Assembly (NCBI RefSeq): GCF_006517255.1
Contig: NZ_CP041185.1
Span: forward strand, 3,720,001 to 3,784,000
Length of the DNA stretch: 64,000 nucleotides
Direction: 5' to 3'
Source of the DNA: Janthinobacterium tructae
Lineage (GTDB): Bacteria > Pseudomonadota > Gammaproteobacteria > Burkholderiales > Burkholderiaceae_D
The notes under the pieces were generated by a model. That model was given only the letters and a program-made list of their open reading frames with translations. It did not search any database and was not told the origin of the DNA. Position numbers and translations under genes: made by a program. Shown one piece after another: positions 45,335 through 52,403 of this stretch. Each line of letters opens with the position of its first letter. Position 1 is the first letter of the stretch.

Positions 45335-46345
45335 ATGCAAAACGACAGCCCGACAGCGAATGCGCCGCTGGCCGCGCGCTATTTCGACGGCCAGACCTCG
45401 CGCCTGTACCACGTGACGCTCAGCGTGCGCGATGGCCAGGCCGTGCTGGCCGGCGACATCGAGCGCAGCTGCCCGCTGGGCGAGCTGCACGTGTCCGAAC
45501 GCAGCAGCCACGCCGTGCGCAAGGTCAGCTTTCCCGACGGCGCCTACCTGGAGATCGCCGACCAGGCGGCCTTCAACGCCATGCTGCATGACACGGGCCA
45601 CCGCGACGGCTGGGTGGTGCGGCTGCAGCAGAGCTGGCGCGGCGCCCTGCTGGCCACGGTCGCCACGGTGCTGGCCCTATGGCTCAGCTATCAGTACCTG
45701 CTGCCCGTGGTGGCGAAGGGGCTCGCGTATGCGATTCCCCAGTCCGTCGAGCGGCAGCTGGGCCAGGGCGTGCTCGATTTCCTCGACAGCCACGTGTTTG
45801 AAGCGAGCAAACTCGACGGTGCGCGCCAGCAAGCCTTGCGCAGCCAGTTCGCCCGCCTGGCCACGCCCGGCGACAGCACGCCCGAGCACCGCATCGTGTT
45901 CCGCAAGAGCAAGATCGGTCCGAACGCGTTTGCCCTGCCTTCCGGCGACATCGTGCTGACCGATGAAATGGTGGCACTGATGCCGGACGACGCCGCCATC
46001 ATGGGTGTGCTGGCGCATGAACTGGGCCATCTGCAGCAGCGCCACCTGACGCGGCGCCTGATCCAGACGTCGGCCGTGGGCGCCGGCGCGGCGCTGCTGT
46101 TCGGCGACGTGTCGACCGTGGTGGCAACCTTGCCGCCACTGCTGCTGGACTTGAAGTATTCGCGCGATGTCGAGCGCGAGGCGGACGACTACGCGATCGC
46201 CATGCTGCGCCAGAACGGCATCGCGCTGGAACACCTGGCGCAAGTGTTTGTCGCCCTGGGCAAGCTGGACCAGGGCACGCCGTACTTGTCTAGCCATCCG
46301 GCCAGCACTGAACGCATCGCACGCATTAGAGCAGCACAGCGCTAA
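45335..46345 (+). CDS. M48-family metallopeptidase, membrane-anchored
   Basis: This 336-residue zinc protease has the HELGH site in GVLAHELGHLQQRHLTRRL and the third ligand Glu in SRDVEREADDYAIAMLRQNG. It has an N-terminal cytoplasmic-looking domain (AARYFDGQTSRLYHVTLSVR) and a single strong membrane span, LLATVATVLALWLSYQYLLP, at about residue 110-130. Residues GPNAFALPSGDIVLTDEMV are the usual M48 strand. It is coupled to the DUF898 gene (1-bp gap between stop and ATG). Targets are unknown; relatives such as HtpX, LoiP and BepA act in envelope protein turnover. Confidence 0.92.
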   Translation: MQNDSPTANAPLAARYFDGQTSRLYHVTLSVRDGQAVLAGDIERSCPLGELHVSERSSHAVRKVSFPDGAYLEIADQAAFNAMLHDTGHRDGWVVRLQQSWRGALLATVATVLALWLSYQYLLPVVAKGLAYAIPQSVERQLGQGVLDFLDSHVFEASKLDGARQQALRSQFARLATPGDSTPEHRIVFRKSKIGPNAFALPSGDIVLTDEMVALMPDDAAIMGVLAHELGHLQQRHLTRRLIQTSAVGAGAALLFGDVSTVVATLPPLLLDLKYSRDVEREADDYAIAMLRQNGIALEHLAQVFVALGKLDQGTPYLSSHPASTERIARIRAAQR

Positions 46346-46353
46346 GCACCTCA

Positions 46354-46382
46354 CGCGGCGTCCACCGGGCGCCGCGTTCTTT
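46354..46382 (+). terminator. Probable terminator after the M48 gene
   Basis: CGCGGCG/CGCCGCG forms a GC-rich stem with a 9-base loop 8 bp after the stop, followed by TTCTTT. The T-run is weak, so efficiency is uncertain. Confidence 0.5.
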
Positions 46383-46449
46383 CCCACCAGCACGTTCCGT
46401 GAATCGAAGGTAGACTCGGCAATATCAGTCTGACTTCACCGGAGTGCCC

Positions 46450-48060
46450 ATGCATCTAGTACCATTTCGCTACCTGACCTTCATTGCGACGGCCGCCATC
46501 TTTGTCCTGTCCCTGTTTTACTACGATCATTACTGGCTGCCCGTGCTGGCCGGTGCCTTGACCCTGGTCGGCATCAGCGACCTGCTGCAGACCAAGCGCG
46601 CCCTGCGCCGCAACTACCCCATCCTCGCGCATTTTCGCTTCTTTTTTGAGAGCATCCGCCCCGAAATCCGCCAGTATTTCCTGGAAAGCGACAGCGAGGC
46701 GACGCCGTTCTCGCGCAGCCAGCGCAGCATCGTCTACCAGCGCGCCAAGGAGCAGACGGACAAGCGCCCGTTCGGCACCCAGCTCGACGTGTACCAGGCG
46801 GGCTATGAATGGATCAACCACTCCATCGCCCCCGCCAAGGTGACGGGCCACGATTTCCGCATCGAGATCGGCAACCACCCGGACTGCCCCCGCACCAAGC
46901 CGTATTCGGCCAGCGTCTTCAATATCTCGGCGATGAGCTTTGGCGCCCTGTCGGCCAACGCCATCCTGGCCCTGAACGGCGGCGCGCGCAGCGGCGGCTT
47001 CATGCACGACACGGGCGAAGGCAGCATCAGCCCCTATCACCGCGAAAACGGCGGCGACCTGGTGTGGGAAATCGGCTCCGGCTATTTCGGCTGCCGCAAC
47101 CAGGACGGCACGTTTTCGGAAGAACGCTTCATCGCCAACGCCAGCTCGGAGCAGGTGAAAATGATCGAGCTGAAAATGTCGCAGGGCGCGAAACCCGGCC
47201 ACGGCGGCGTGCTGCCCGGCCCGAAAGTCACCATCGAAATCGCCACCACGCGCGGCGTGATGGTGGGCGAGGATTGCGTCTCGCCGGCGGCGCACAGCGC
47301 CTTTTCCACACCACTGGAAATGCTGCACTTTATCGACCGCCTGCGCACCCTGTCGGGCGGCAAGCCGACGGGCTTCAAGCTGGCCATCGGCCATCCGTGG
47401 GAGTTTTTCGCCATCGTCAAGGCCATGCTGGCCACGGGCATCACGCCCGACTTCATCGTCGTCGATGGCAGCGAAGGGGGCACGGGCGCGGCACCGCTGG
47501 AATTTACGGACCATGTGGGCACGCCGCTGCAGGAAGCGCTGGTGCTGGTGCATAACACCCTGGTGGGCGCCAACCTGCGCGCGAAGATCAAGATCGGCTG
47601 CTCGGGCAAGATCATCACGGCCTTCGACATCGCCCGCCTGCTGGCGCTGGGCGCCGACTGGTGCAATTCGGCGCGCGGCTTCATGTTCGCGCTGGGCTGC
47701 ATCCAGTCGCAAAGCTGCCACACGGACCGCTGCCCCACGGGCGTGGCCACGCAAGACCCGCAGCGCCAGCGGGCGCTGGTGGTGTCCGACAAGATCGCCC
47801 GCGTGGCGCACTTCCACCAGAACACCATGAAGGCGCTGGCCGAACTGATCGCCGCCGCCGGCCTGGCGCACCCGCAGGAACTGCGCCCGCATCACCTGGT
47901 GCGCCGCATCTCGCCCAACCAGGTGAAACTGGCCTCGGCCCTGCTTCCCTTCCTGGAAGCGGGCCAGCTGCTCGACCCGAGCCAGCTGCCGCAGCTGCCG
48001 CCCGTGTTCGGCCTGTACTGGCCCAAGGCTCAGGCGGTATCATTCCAGCGCCTCGATTGA
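46450..48060 (+). CDS. FMN-binding glutamate synthase family protein (GltB2-like domain)
   Basis: This 536-residue protein has two N-terminal membrane helices (LTFIATAAIFVLSLFYY; WLPVLAGALTLVGISDLL) and then the glutamate-synthase central/FMN domain. Segments FNISAMSFGALSANAILALN, GGDLVWEIGSGYFGCR, KPGHGGVLPGPKVTIEIATT and FIVVDGSEGGTGAAPLEFTD form the FMN barrel. SCHTDRCPTGVATQDPQRQR supplies the Cys cluster for a 3Fe-4S centre. No glutaminase domain is present, so it is not a full glutamate synthase. The physiological reaction is unknown. The ATG at 46450 follows CCGGAG; a GTG two codons upstream is less likely. Confidence 0.88.
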   Translation: MHLVPFRYLTFIATAAIFVLSLFYYDHYWLPVLAGALTLVGISDLLQTKRALRRNYPILAHFRFFFESIRPEIRQYFLESDSEATPFSRSQRSIVYQRAKEQTDKRPFGTQLDVYQAGYEWINHSIAPAKVTGHDFRIEIGNHPDCPRTKPYSASVFNISAMSFGALSANAILALNGGARSGGFMHDTGEGSISPYHRENGGDLVWEIGSGYFGCRNQDGTFSEERFIANASSEQVKMIELKMSQGAKPGHGGVLPGPKVTIEIATTRGVMVGEDCVSPAAHSAFSTPLEMLHFIDRLRTLSGGKPTGFKLAIGHPWEFFAIVKAMLATGITPDFIVVDGSEGGTGAAPLEFTDHVGTPLQEALVLVHNTLVGANLRAKIKIGCSGKIITAFDIARLLALGADWCNSARGFMFALGCIQSQSCHTDRCPTGVATQDPQRQRALVVSDKIARVAHFHQNTMKALAELIAAAGLAHPQELRPHHLVRRISPNQVKLASALLPFLEAGQLLDPSQLPQLPPVFGLYWPKAQAVSFQRLD

Positions 48061-48067
48061 TACGGCG

Positions 48068-48111
48068 TTTGCGCAAGCGGAGCAATACCACTTAATAACC
48101 ACTTGCGCAAA
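48068..48111. promoter_or_regulatory. Paired TTGCGCAA palindromes upstream of the nagZ-like gene
   Basis: TTTGCGCAAG (48068-48077) and CTTGCGCAAA (48102-48111) are exact inverted copies, and each core TTGCGCAA is itself palindromic. Cores are 34 bp apart, roughly three helical turns, so two dimers would bind the same DNA face. They lie 130-175 bp before the ATG. No regulator gene is adjacent, so the binding protein is unknown. Confidence 0.5.
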
Positions 48112-48241
48112 TACCCAAATCCAATACAATACCAAAACAAGTACAAAACGCAGGCAGCTTTTCCGGTGAACGCCACGACGCGCCACCACGGTGCCAGAAT
48201 ACGTATGTCGTCGTCACAATCAATACCGGAGGAGTTGCAGC

Positions 48242-49783
48242 ATGGAGCAGGGTTTGCGCGAAAAAGTAGGACAGTTGTTCATGGTGGGCTTCGACGCCCT
48301 GCAGGCGGACGAGCATATCAAGACCTTGATACGCGAAAAGAAGGTGGGCGGCGTGATCCTGTTCCGCCGCAATGTACACACGCCTGCGCAAGTGTCCGCG
48401 CTGTGCCGCGAACTGCAGGAAATCAATGCGGAAGTGTCCGACATTCCACTGCTGATCTCCATCGATCAGGAAGGCGGCATGGTGATGCGCATCGAGCAGG
48501 GCGTCACGCCGATTCCCGCGGCGATGGCCTTCCAGGCGGCCGGCTCGGTGGAAGACTGCGAGCGCATGAACCAGATCAGCGGTGATGAAATGCGCCAGGT
48601 GGGCATCAACCTGCTGCTCGCGCCCGTGCTGGATGTGAACAACAACCGCAACAACCCCGTCATCGGCGTGCGCGCGTATGGCGAGGATGCCGCCACCGTC
48701 ATAGCCTACGGCATGGCCGCCATGCGCGGCCAGCGCGCCAGCGGCATGGCCGTGACCGCCAAGCACTTCCCCGGCCACGGCGACACGGCCATCGACACGC
48801 ATTACGCGATGGCCCTGGTGCCGCACGACAAGGAGCGCCTGCGCGCCGTGGAACTGGCGCCCTTCCGCGCGGCCATTGCCGGCGGCGTCGACGCCATCAT
48901 GACGGCGCACGTGGTCTTCCCCGCCTTCGAAGCCGACACCAGCGTGCCGGCCACCCTATCGAAGGGCGTGCTGACGGACCTGCTGCGCGGTGAAATGCAA
49001 TACCAGGGCGTGGTCATTACCGACTGCCTGGAAATGGCGGCCATCGCCGACGGCATCGGCATCGCCAAGGGCGCCATCGCCACCTTGCAGGCGGGCGCCG
49101 ACATCGTCCTCATCTCGCACCGCGAAGCGCAGCAGACGGCGGCCATCGACGCCGTCATCGCCGCCGTGGAGCGCGGCGACATTGCGCTCTCGCGCATCGA
49201 CGCGGCTTGCGCGCGCGTGGCTGAACTCAAGCGCAACCGCGCCGTGCGCGACTGGCGCACACGCCCGGTTACCCCGCCGGCGCTGATGCAGCCGGCCGCC
49301 ATGGCCCTGTCGCAGCTGCTGCAAAAGGCCGCCTTGCGCGTGCAGGGCGCATACCGCGCGCTCGACGCCAGCCTGCCCGTGACCCTGCTGACGGTGGAAG
49401 TGCGTTCGCGCAGCGAGATCGACGAAGTGGCGCTGGGCCGCAACAAGGAAGCGCGCAGCTCCATGCTGCCGGCGCTCCTGGCGGCAGGCCTGGACGTGCG
49501 CGAATATGCGCTATCGGCCGAAGCGCTGGACGAAGAGGTCAACGAGGCCATCGCCTTTGCGCAAGGCGCGCAGCAGATCGTGCTGCAAACGTATAACGCC
49601 ATGTTCGTCGAGGGCCAGCGCCGCCTGGTCGAGGCCCTGCCGCAGGATAAACTGTGGCTGGTAGCGGGCCGTTTGCCGTATGACCTGGACCTGGCGCCCC
49701 ACGCGCAAGGCCGCCTGGCCGCCTTCGGCTGCCGCCCGGCCGCGCTGGTGCCGGTCGTGGAAAAACTGGCTGGCCAGGCGTAA
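48242..49783 (+). CDS. nagZ: Glycoside hydrolase family 3 beta-N-acetylhexosaminidase, two-domain NagZ-like
   Basis: This 513-residue enzyme has a GH3 catalytic barrel: LISIDQEGGMVMRIEQGVTP, VTAKHFPGHGDTAIDTHY (catalytic-dyad loop with His179) and the nucleophile Asp261 in VVITDCLEM. It is much longer than the roughly 340-residue single-domain proteobacterial NagZ and has an extra C-terminal alpha/beta domain (from about 370) like Bacillus-type enzymes. There is no signal peptide, so it acts in the cytoplasm on GlcNAc-anhydroMurNAc species. The product could feed the AmgK/MurU route encoded at 31-33 kb. The ATG follows a strong GGAGGAG site. Confidence 0.88.
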   Translation: MEQGLREKVGQLFMVGFDALQADEHIKTLIREKKVGGVILFRRNVHTPAQVSALCRELQEINAEVSDIPLLISIDQEGGMVMRIEQGVTPIPAAMAFQAAGSVEDCERMNQISGDEMRQVGINLLLAPVLDVNNNRNNPVIGVRAYGEDAATVIAYGMAAMRGQRASGMAVTAKHFPGHGDTAIDTHYAMALVPHDKERLRAVELAPFRAAIAGGVDAIMTAHVVFPAFEADTSVPATLSKGVLTDLLRGEMQYQGVVITDCLEMAAIADGIGIAKGAIATLQAGADIVLISHREAQQTAAIDAVIAAVERGDIALSRIDAACARVAELKRNRAVRDWRTRPVTPPALMQPAAMALSQLLQKAALRVQGAYRALDASLPVTLLTVEVRSRSEIDEVALGRNKEARSSMLPALLAAGLDVREYALSAEALDEEVNEAIAFAQGAQQIVLQTYNAMFVEGQRRLVEALPQDKLWLVAGRLPYDLDLAPHAQGRLAAFGCRPAALVPVVEKLAGQA

Positions 49784-49805
49784 AGCCACGCCGCCCTCCT
49801 GTACC

Positions 49806-49830
49806 TGCCGGGCATTGCCCGGCATTTTTT
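49806..49830 (+). terminator. Rho-independent terminator of the nagZ-like gene
   Basis: TGCCGGGC-att-GCCCGGCA is a perfect 8-bp stem followed by six T, 22 bp after the stop. It lies exactly at the 3' end of the convergent SDR gene. Confidence 0.9.
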
Positions 49831-50818
49831 ATGCCGCGCCGCAATCGAAGCGCACGCCCGTCATCTGCTCACTGAGCGCCCATAGCCGGCGTGCCTGCGC
49901 GGGATCGACGGCCCAGCGCCGCACGCCCGGCCCCGTGCTGTCGTCCTCCACCAGGGTGGCGATATCGCAATCCTCGCAATACACGCCACCGATACCATCG
50001 AGCTGCGCGCTGGTGGTGCACCAGACGGCCGTGGCGGCACCCTGCGCCACATTCTTGAAGCCCGATTGCGGGGGCGGATTCACCTGGCCTGCGTCGTCCA
50101 GCGCGCCCACGCGGCGCATGTCATCGAGGTCGAGGTGGCGCAGCAGCGGCGTCAGGATGGCGCCCGGATGCAGCGAGTAGGCGCGCACGCCGTGCGCTGC
50201 GGCGCGCCGGTCCAGCTCCACGGCAAACAAGGCATTGGCGCTTTTCGACTGCGCATACGCGCGCCATTTGTCGTACGGCTGGCGCAGGAAATGCGGGTCA
50301 TCCAGGTCGACGCCGCCCTGCCGGTGTCCCAGCGACGACACGCACACCACGCGCGCGCCTTGCGCCTGCCGCAAAGCTGGCCACAGGCGTGCCGTCAGCT
50401 GGAAATGCCCCAGGTGATTCGTCGCGAATTGCGCCTCGTAGCCGCGCGCATCGCGCAGCAGGGGCGTGGCCATGATGCCGGCGCCGTTGAGCAGCATGTG
50501 CAGGGCGCGGCCGGAGGCAAGAAAGGCGGCGGCAAAGGCGTCGATCGATTGCGGATCGAGCAGGTCGAGCGCGGCGACCTCCACGCCGGCCATGCCATCC
50601 AGGGCCGCCTGCGCCTGATGCGGGTCGCGCGCCGGCACCAGTACACGGGCGCCGGCGCCGGCCAGCACGCGCACCGTTTCCAGCCCCAGGCCCGAGGCGC
50701 CGCCCGTGACGATGGCATGCACGCCGGACAGGTCGCGCCCGGCCAGCGCCTCGGTGGCGGTCGTGGTGGCGTCGAAGCCGGAATGCAGGGGAGTTTGAAA
50801 GGTAGTGGTATGGGTCAT
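49829..50818 (-). CDS. Short-chain dehydrogenase/reductase (WW-oxidoreductase-like)
   Basis: This 329-residue Rossmann enzyme has the cofactor motif AIVTGGASGLGLETVRVLAG at about residues 35-54, the NAG motif LLNGAGIMATP, Ser in VVCVSSLGHRQGG and the catalytic YxxxK in YAQSKSANALFAVELDR. The length and the N-terminal extension before the cofactor motif resemble the retinol dehydrogenase/WW-oxidoreductase branch. The substrate is unknown. It is divergent from the AraC-type gene, which probably controls it. Confidence 0.92.
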   Translation of the reverse strand: MTHTTTFQTPLHSGFDATTTATEALAGRDLSGVHAIVTGGASGLGLETVRVLAGAGARVLVPARDPHQAQAALDGMAGVEVAALDLLDPQSIDAFAAAFLASGRALHMLLNGAGIMATPLLRDARGYEAQFATNHLGHFQLTARLWPALRQAQGARVVCVSSLGHRQGGVDLDDPHFLRQPYDKWRAYAQSKSANALFAVELDRRAAAHGVRAYSLHPGAILTPLLRHLDLDDMRRVGALDDAGQVNPPPQSGFKNVAQGAATAVWCTTSAQLDGIGGVYCEDCDIATLVEDDSTGPGVRRWAVDPAQARRLWALSEQMTGVRFDCGAA

Positions 50819-50929
50819 GATGGCTGCTTGGACGTGATGGATAGAAACCCATTGTGCGCGCCGAAATCTGGACTGTGAATGGCGTAAAATCTTTAATACT
50901 GTCGCTATCGTCCAGAATTGAACCCCGCC

Positions 50930-51850
50930 ATGGATTTACTCTCCGATGTACTCTCGCTGCTTGATACGCGCAGTTCCTACTTTGCCGGCCTGAAGGCGGG
51001 CGGTGACTGGGCCATCGACTTTCCGCCGCCGGACGGCATCAAGTTCAACGCTGTGATCGAAGGCGGCTGCTGGCTGACGGTCGCCGGCATCGACGCTCCC
51101 GTGCAACTGCAGACGGGCGACTGCTTCCTGCTGGCGCCGGGGCGTGCGTTCACCCTGGCCAGCACACCCGGCTTGCCGGCCGCACCGGCGCTCGACGTGT
51201 ACCGGCACGCGCAGCACGGCGTGGCCCACCACGGCGCGCCGCAGCACGATTTTTTCCTGATCGGCGGACGCTTCAGCTTTGGCGACGAAGCGGCCATCCT
51301 GCTCGACTGCCTGCCGCCGCTGCTGCAGGTGCGCGGCGACACGGACCAGGCCAGCGTGCTGCATTGGGCCCTGCAACGGCTGGCGCAGGAATTGCAGGCG
51401 ACGGCGCCCGGCGCGGCGCTGATGACGCGCCACCTGGGCCACATGATGCTGCTGCAGATGCTGCGCCAGTATCTGGCAGCGCAAGCCTCGCACCCGGCTG
51501 GCTGGCTGTTCGCGCTGGCCGATCCCCGCCTGCGCGCGGCCATCGAGGCGATGCATGCGCAGCCGGCGCAGCGCTGGACCTTGGCGCAGCTGGCCGCCGT
51601 CGCGGGCCAGTCGCGCTCCGCCTTTGCCCTGCATTTCAAGACCAGGGTGGGCGTGGCGCCGCTCGACTACCTGCTGCGCTGGCGCATGCGCCTGGCCACG
51701 CGGCGCCTGAAGGACAGCGGCGCGCCCATCGCCGCGATCGCGCAGGCGCTGGGCTACGATTCCGACAGCGCCTTCAGCCATGCCTTCAAACGCGTCATGG
51801 CCTGCTCGCCGCGCCAGTACCGGCTGCGCCACGCGGGTGCGCAGGCCTAA
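50930..51850 (+). CDS. AraC-family transcriptional regulator with cupin sensor domain
   Basis: This 306-residue regulator has an N-terminal cupin-type domain (about 1-180; DWAIDFPPPDGIKFNAVIEG, LQTGDCFLLAPGRAFTLAS). A C-terminal double helix-turn-helix follows (about 205-300): WTLAQLAAVAGQSRSAFALH, then APIAAIAQALGYDSDSAFSH and FKRVMACSPRQYR, the family signature. The ATG at 50930 is preferred to a TTG four codons earlier. It is divergent from the SDR gene by 111 bp and likely regulates it. Confidence 0.92.
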   Translation: MDLLSDVLSLLDTRSSYFAGLKAGGDWAIDFPPPDGIKFNAVIEGGCWLTVAGIDAPVQLQTGDCFLLAPGRAFTLASTPGLPAAPALDVYRHAQHGVAHHGAPQHDFFLIGGRFSFGDEAAILLDCLPPLLQVRGDTDQASVLHWALQRLAQELQATAPGAALMTRHLGHMMLLQMLRQYLAAQASHPAGWLFALADPRLRAAIEAMHAQPAQRWTLAQLAAVAGQSRSAFALHFKTRVGVAPLDYLLRWRMRLATRRLKDSGAPIAAIAQALGYDSDSAFSHAFKRVMACSPRQYRLRHAGAQA

Positions 51851-51873
51851 AAAAACCCGCATCTGCGGGTTTT
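51851..51873. terminator. Bidirectional terminator between the AraC gene and the small membrane-protein gene
   Basis: AAACCCGC-atct-GCGGGTTT is a perfect hairpin with five A on the left and four T on the right. It starts right after the AraC stop codon and serves both the AraC gene and the leftward transcript from the feo region. Confidence 0.85.
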
Positions 51874-51885
51874 GACAATACAGGG

Positions 51886-52047
51886 TCAGGGTGCCGGCAC
51901 AGGCGGCAGGGCCGCCACCGCCAGCAAGGCAAACGGCCCAAGGAACAGGCCGATACCAAACCACACGCCGCCATTGCGCCCACGCCGGCTGGCCAGCAGC
52001 CAGGAGGCGATCGCAAACAAAAACATGAAGATCAACAGTATCGCCAT
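51886..52047 (-). CDS. Small membrane protein, 53 residues, unknown function
   Basis: The ATG at 52045-52047 follows AAGGAG at ideal distance. The product starts MAILLIFMFLFAIASWLLAS and has two hydrophobic helices around a short basic-polar turn (RRGRNGG), ending in a Pro-rich tail. It is the last leftward gene before a bidirectional terminator and may be co-transcribed with the feo genes, 71 bp downstream of the Cys-rich gene. No family recognised. Confidence 0.6.
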   Translation of the reverse strand: MAILLIFMFLFAIASWLLASRRGRNGGVWFGIGLFLGPFALLAVAALPPVPAP

Positions 52048-52118
52048 TGCCACTCCTTGCCATGCGGAAAGCCCAGTGTAGCCCACGGGCACGCCCGTGG
52101 CCAGACGTACATCAAGTC

Positions 52119-52394
52119 TTAGCGCTGTACCTGCATCAGGATCACGCGCTTGCTGCTGCCGTCGGCCGGCGGCGTGGCGGACGGTGGCGGCGGGCTGTCG
52201 CAGGAGCCGCAGGAACCGCAGCCGCTGCCGCAGCCCGGCGCCACCTTGAAGAAGACTGACATTTTTGCCTCATCGAGGCCGCAGCGCACCAGGCCACGCA
52301 CGATGGCGCGGCGCACGCCCGCCGGCAGGTACTTGGTCGAAAAATGCAGCAGCGCGGCTGCGACGATCAGGGCGACGATGAGGGTTTGCCACAT
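52119..52394 (-). CDS. Small membrane-anchored Cys-rich protein downstream of feoB
   Basis: This 91-residue protein has an N-terminal membrane helix (MWQTLIVALIVAAALLHFST), a basic amphipathic middle, a cysteine cluster GCGSGCGSCGSCDS at about residues 54-67 and a Pro-rich linker to the C-terminus. It lies 9 bp after feoB in the same direction. It is probably the short DUF6587-type protein often found in betaproteobacterial feo operons, and may play the part that FeoC has in enterobacteria. Metal or cluster binding is an inference from the cysteines. Confidence 0.75.
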   Translation of the reverse strand: MWQTLIVALIVAAALLHFSTKYLPAGVRRAIVRGLVRCGLDEAKMSVFFKVAPGCGSGCGSCGSCDSPPPPSATPPADGSSKRVILMQVQR

Positions 52395-52403
52395 GCTTTT
52401 CTC

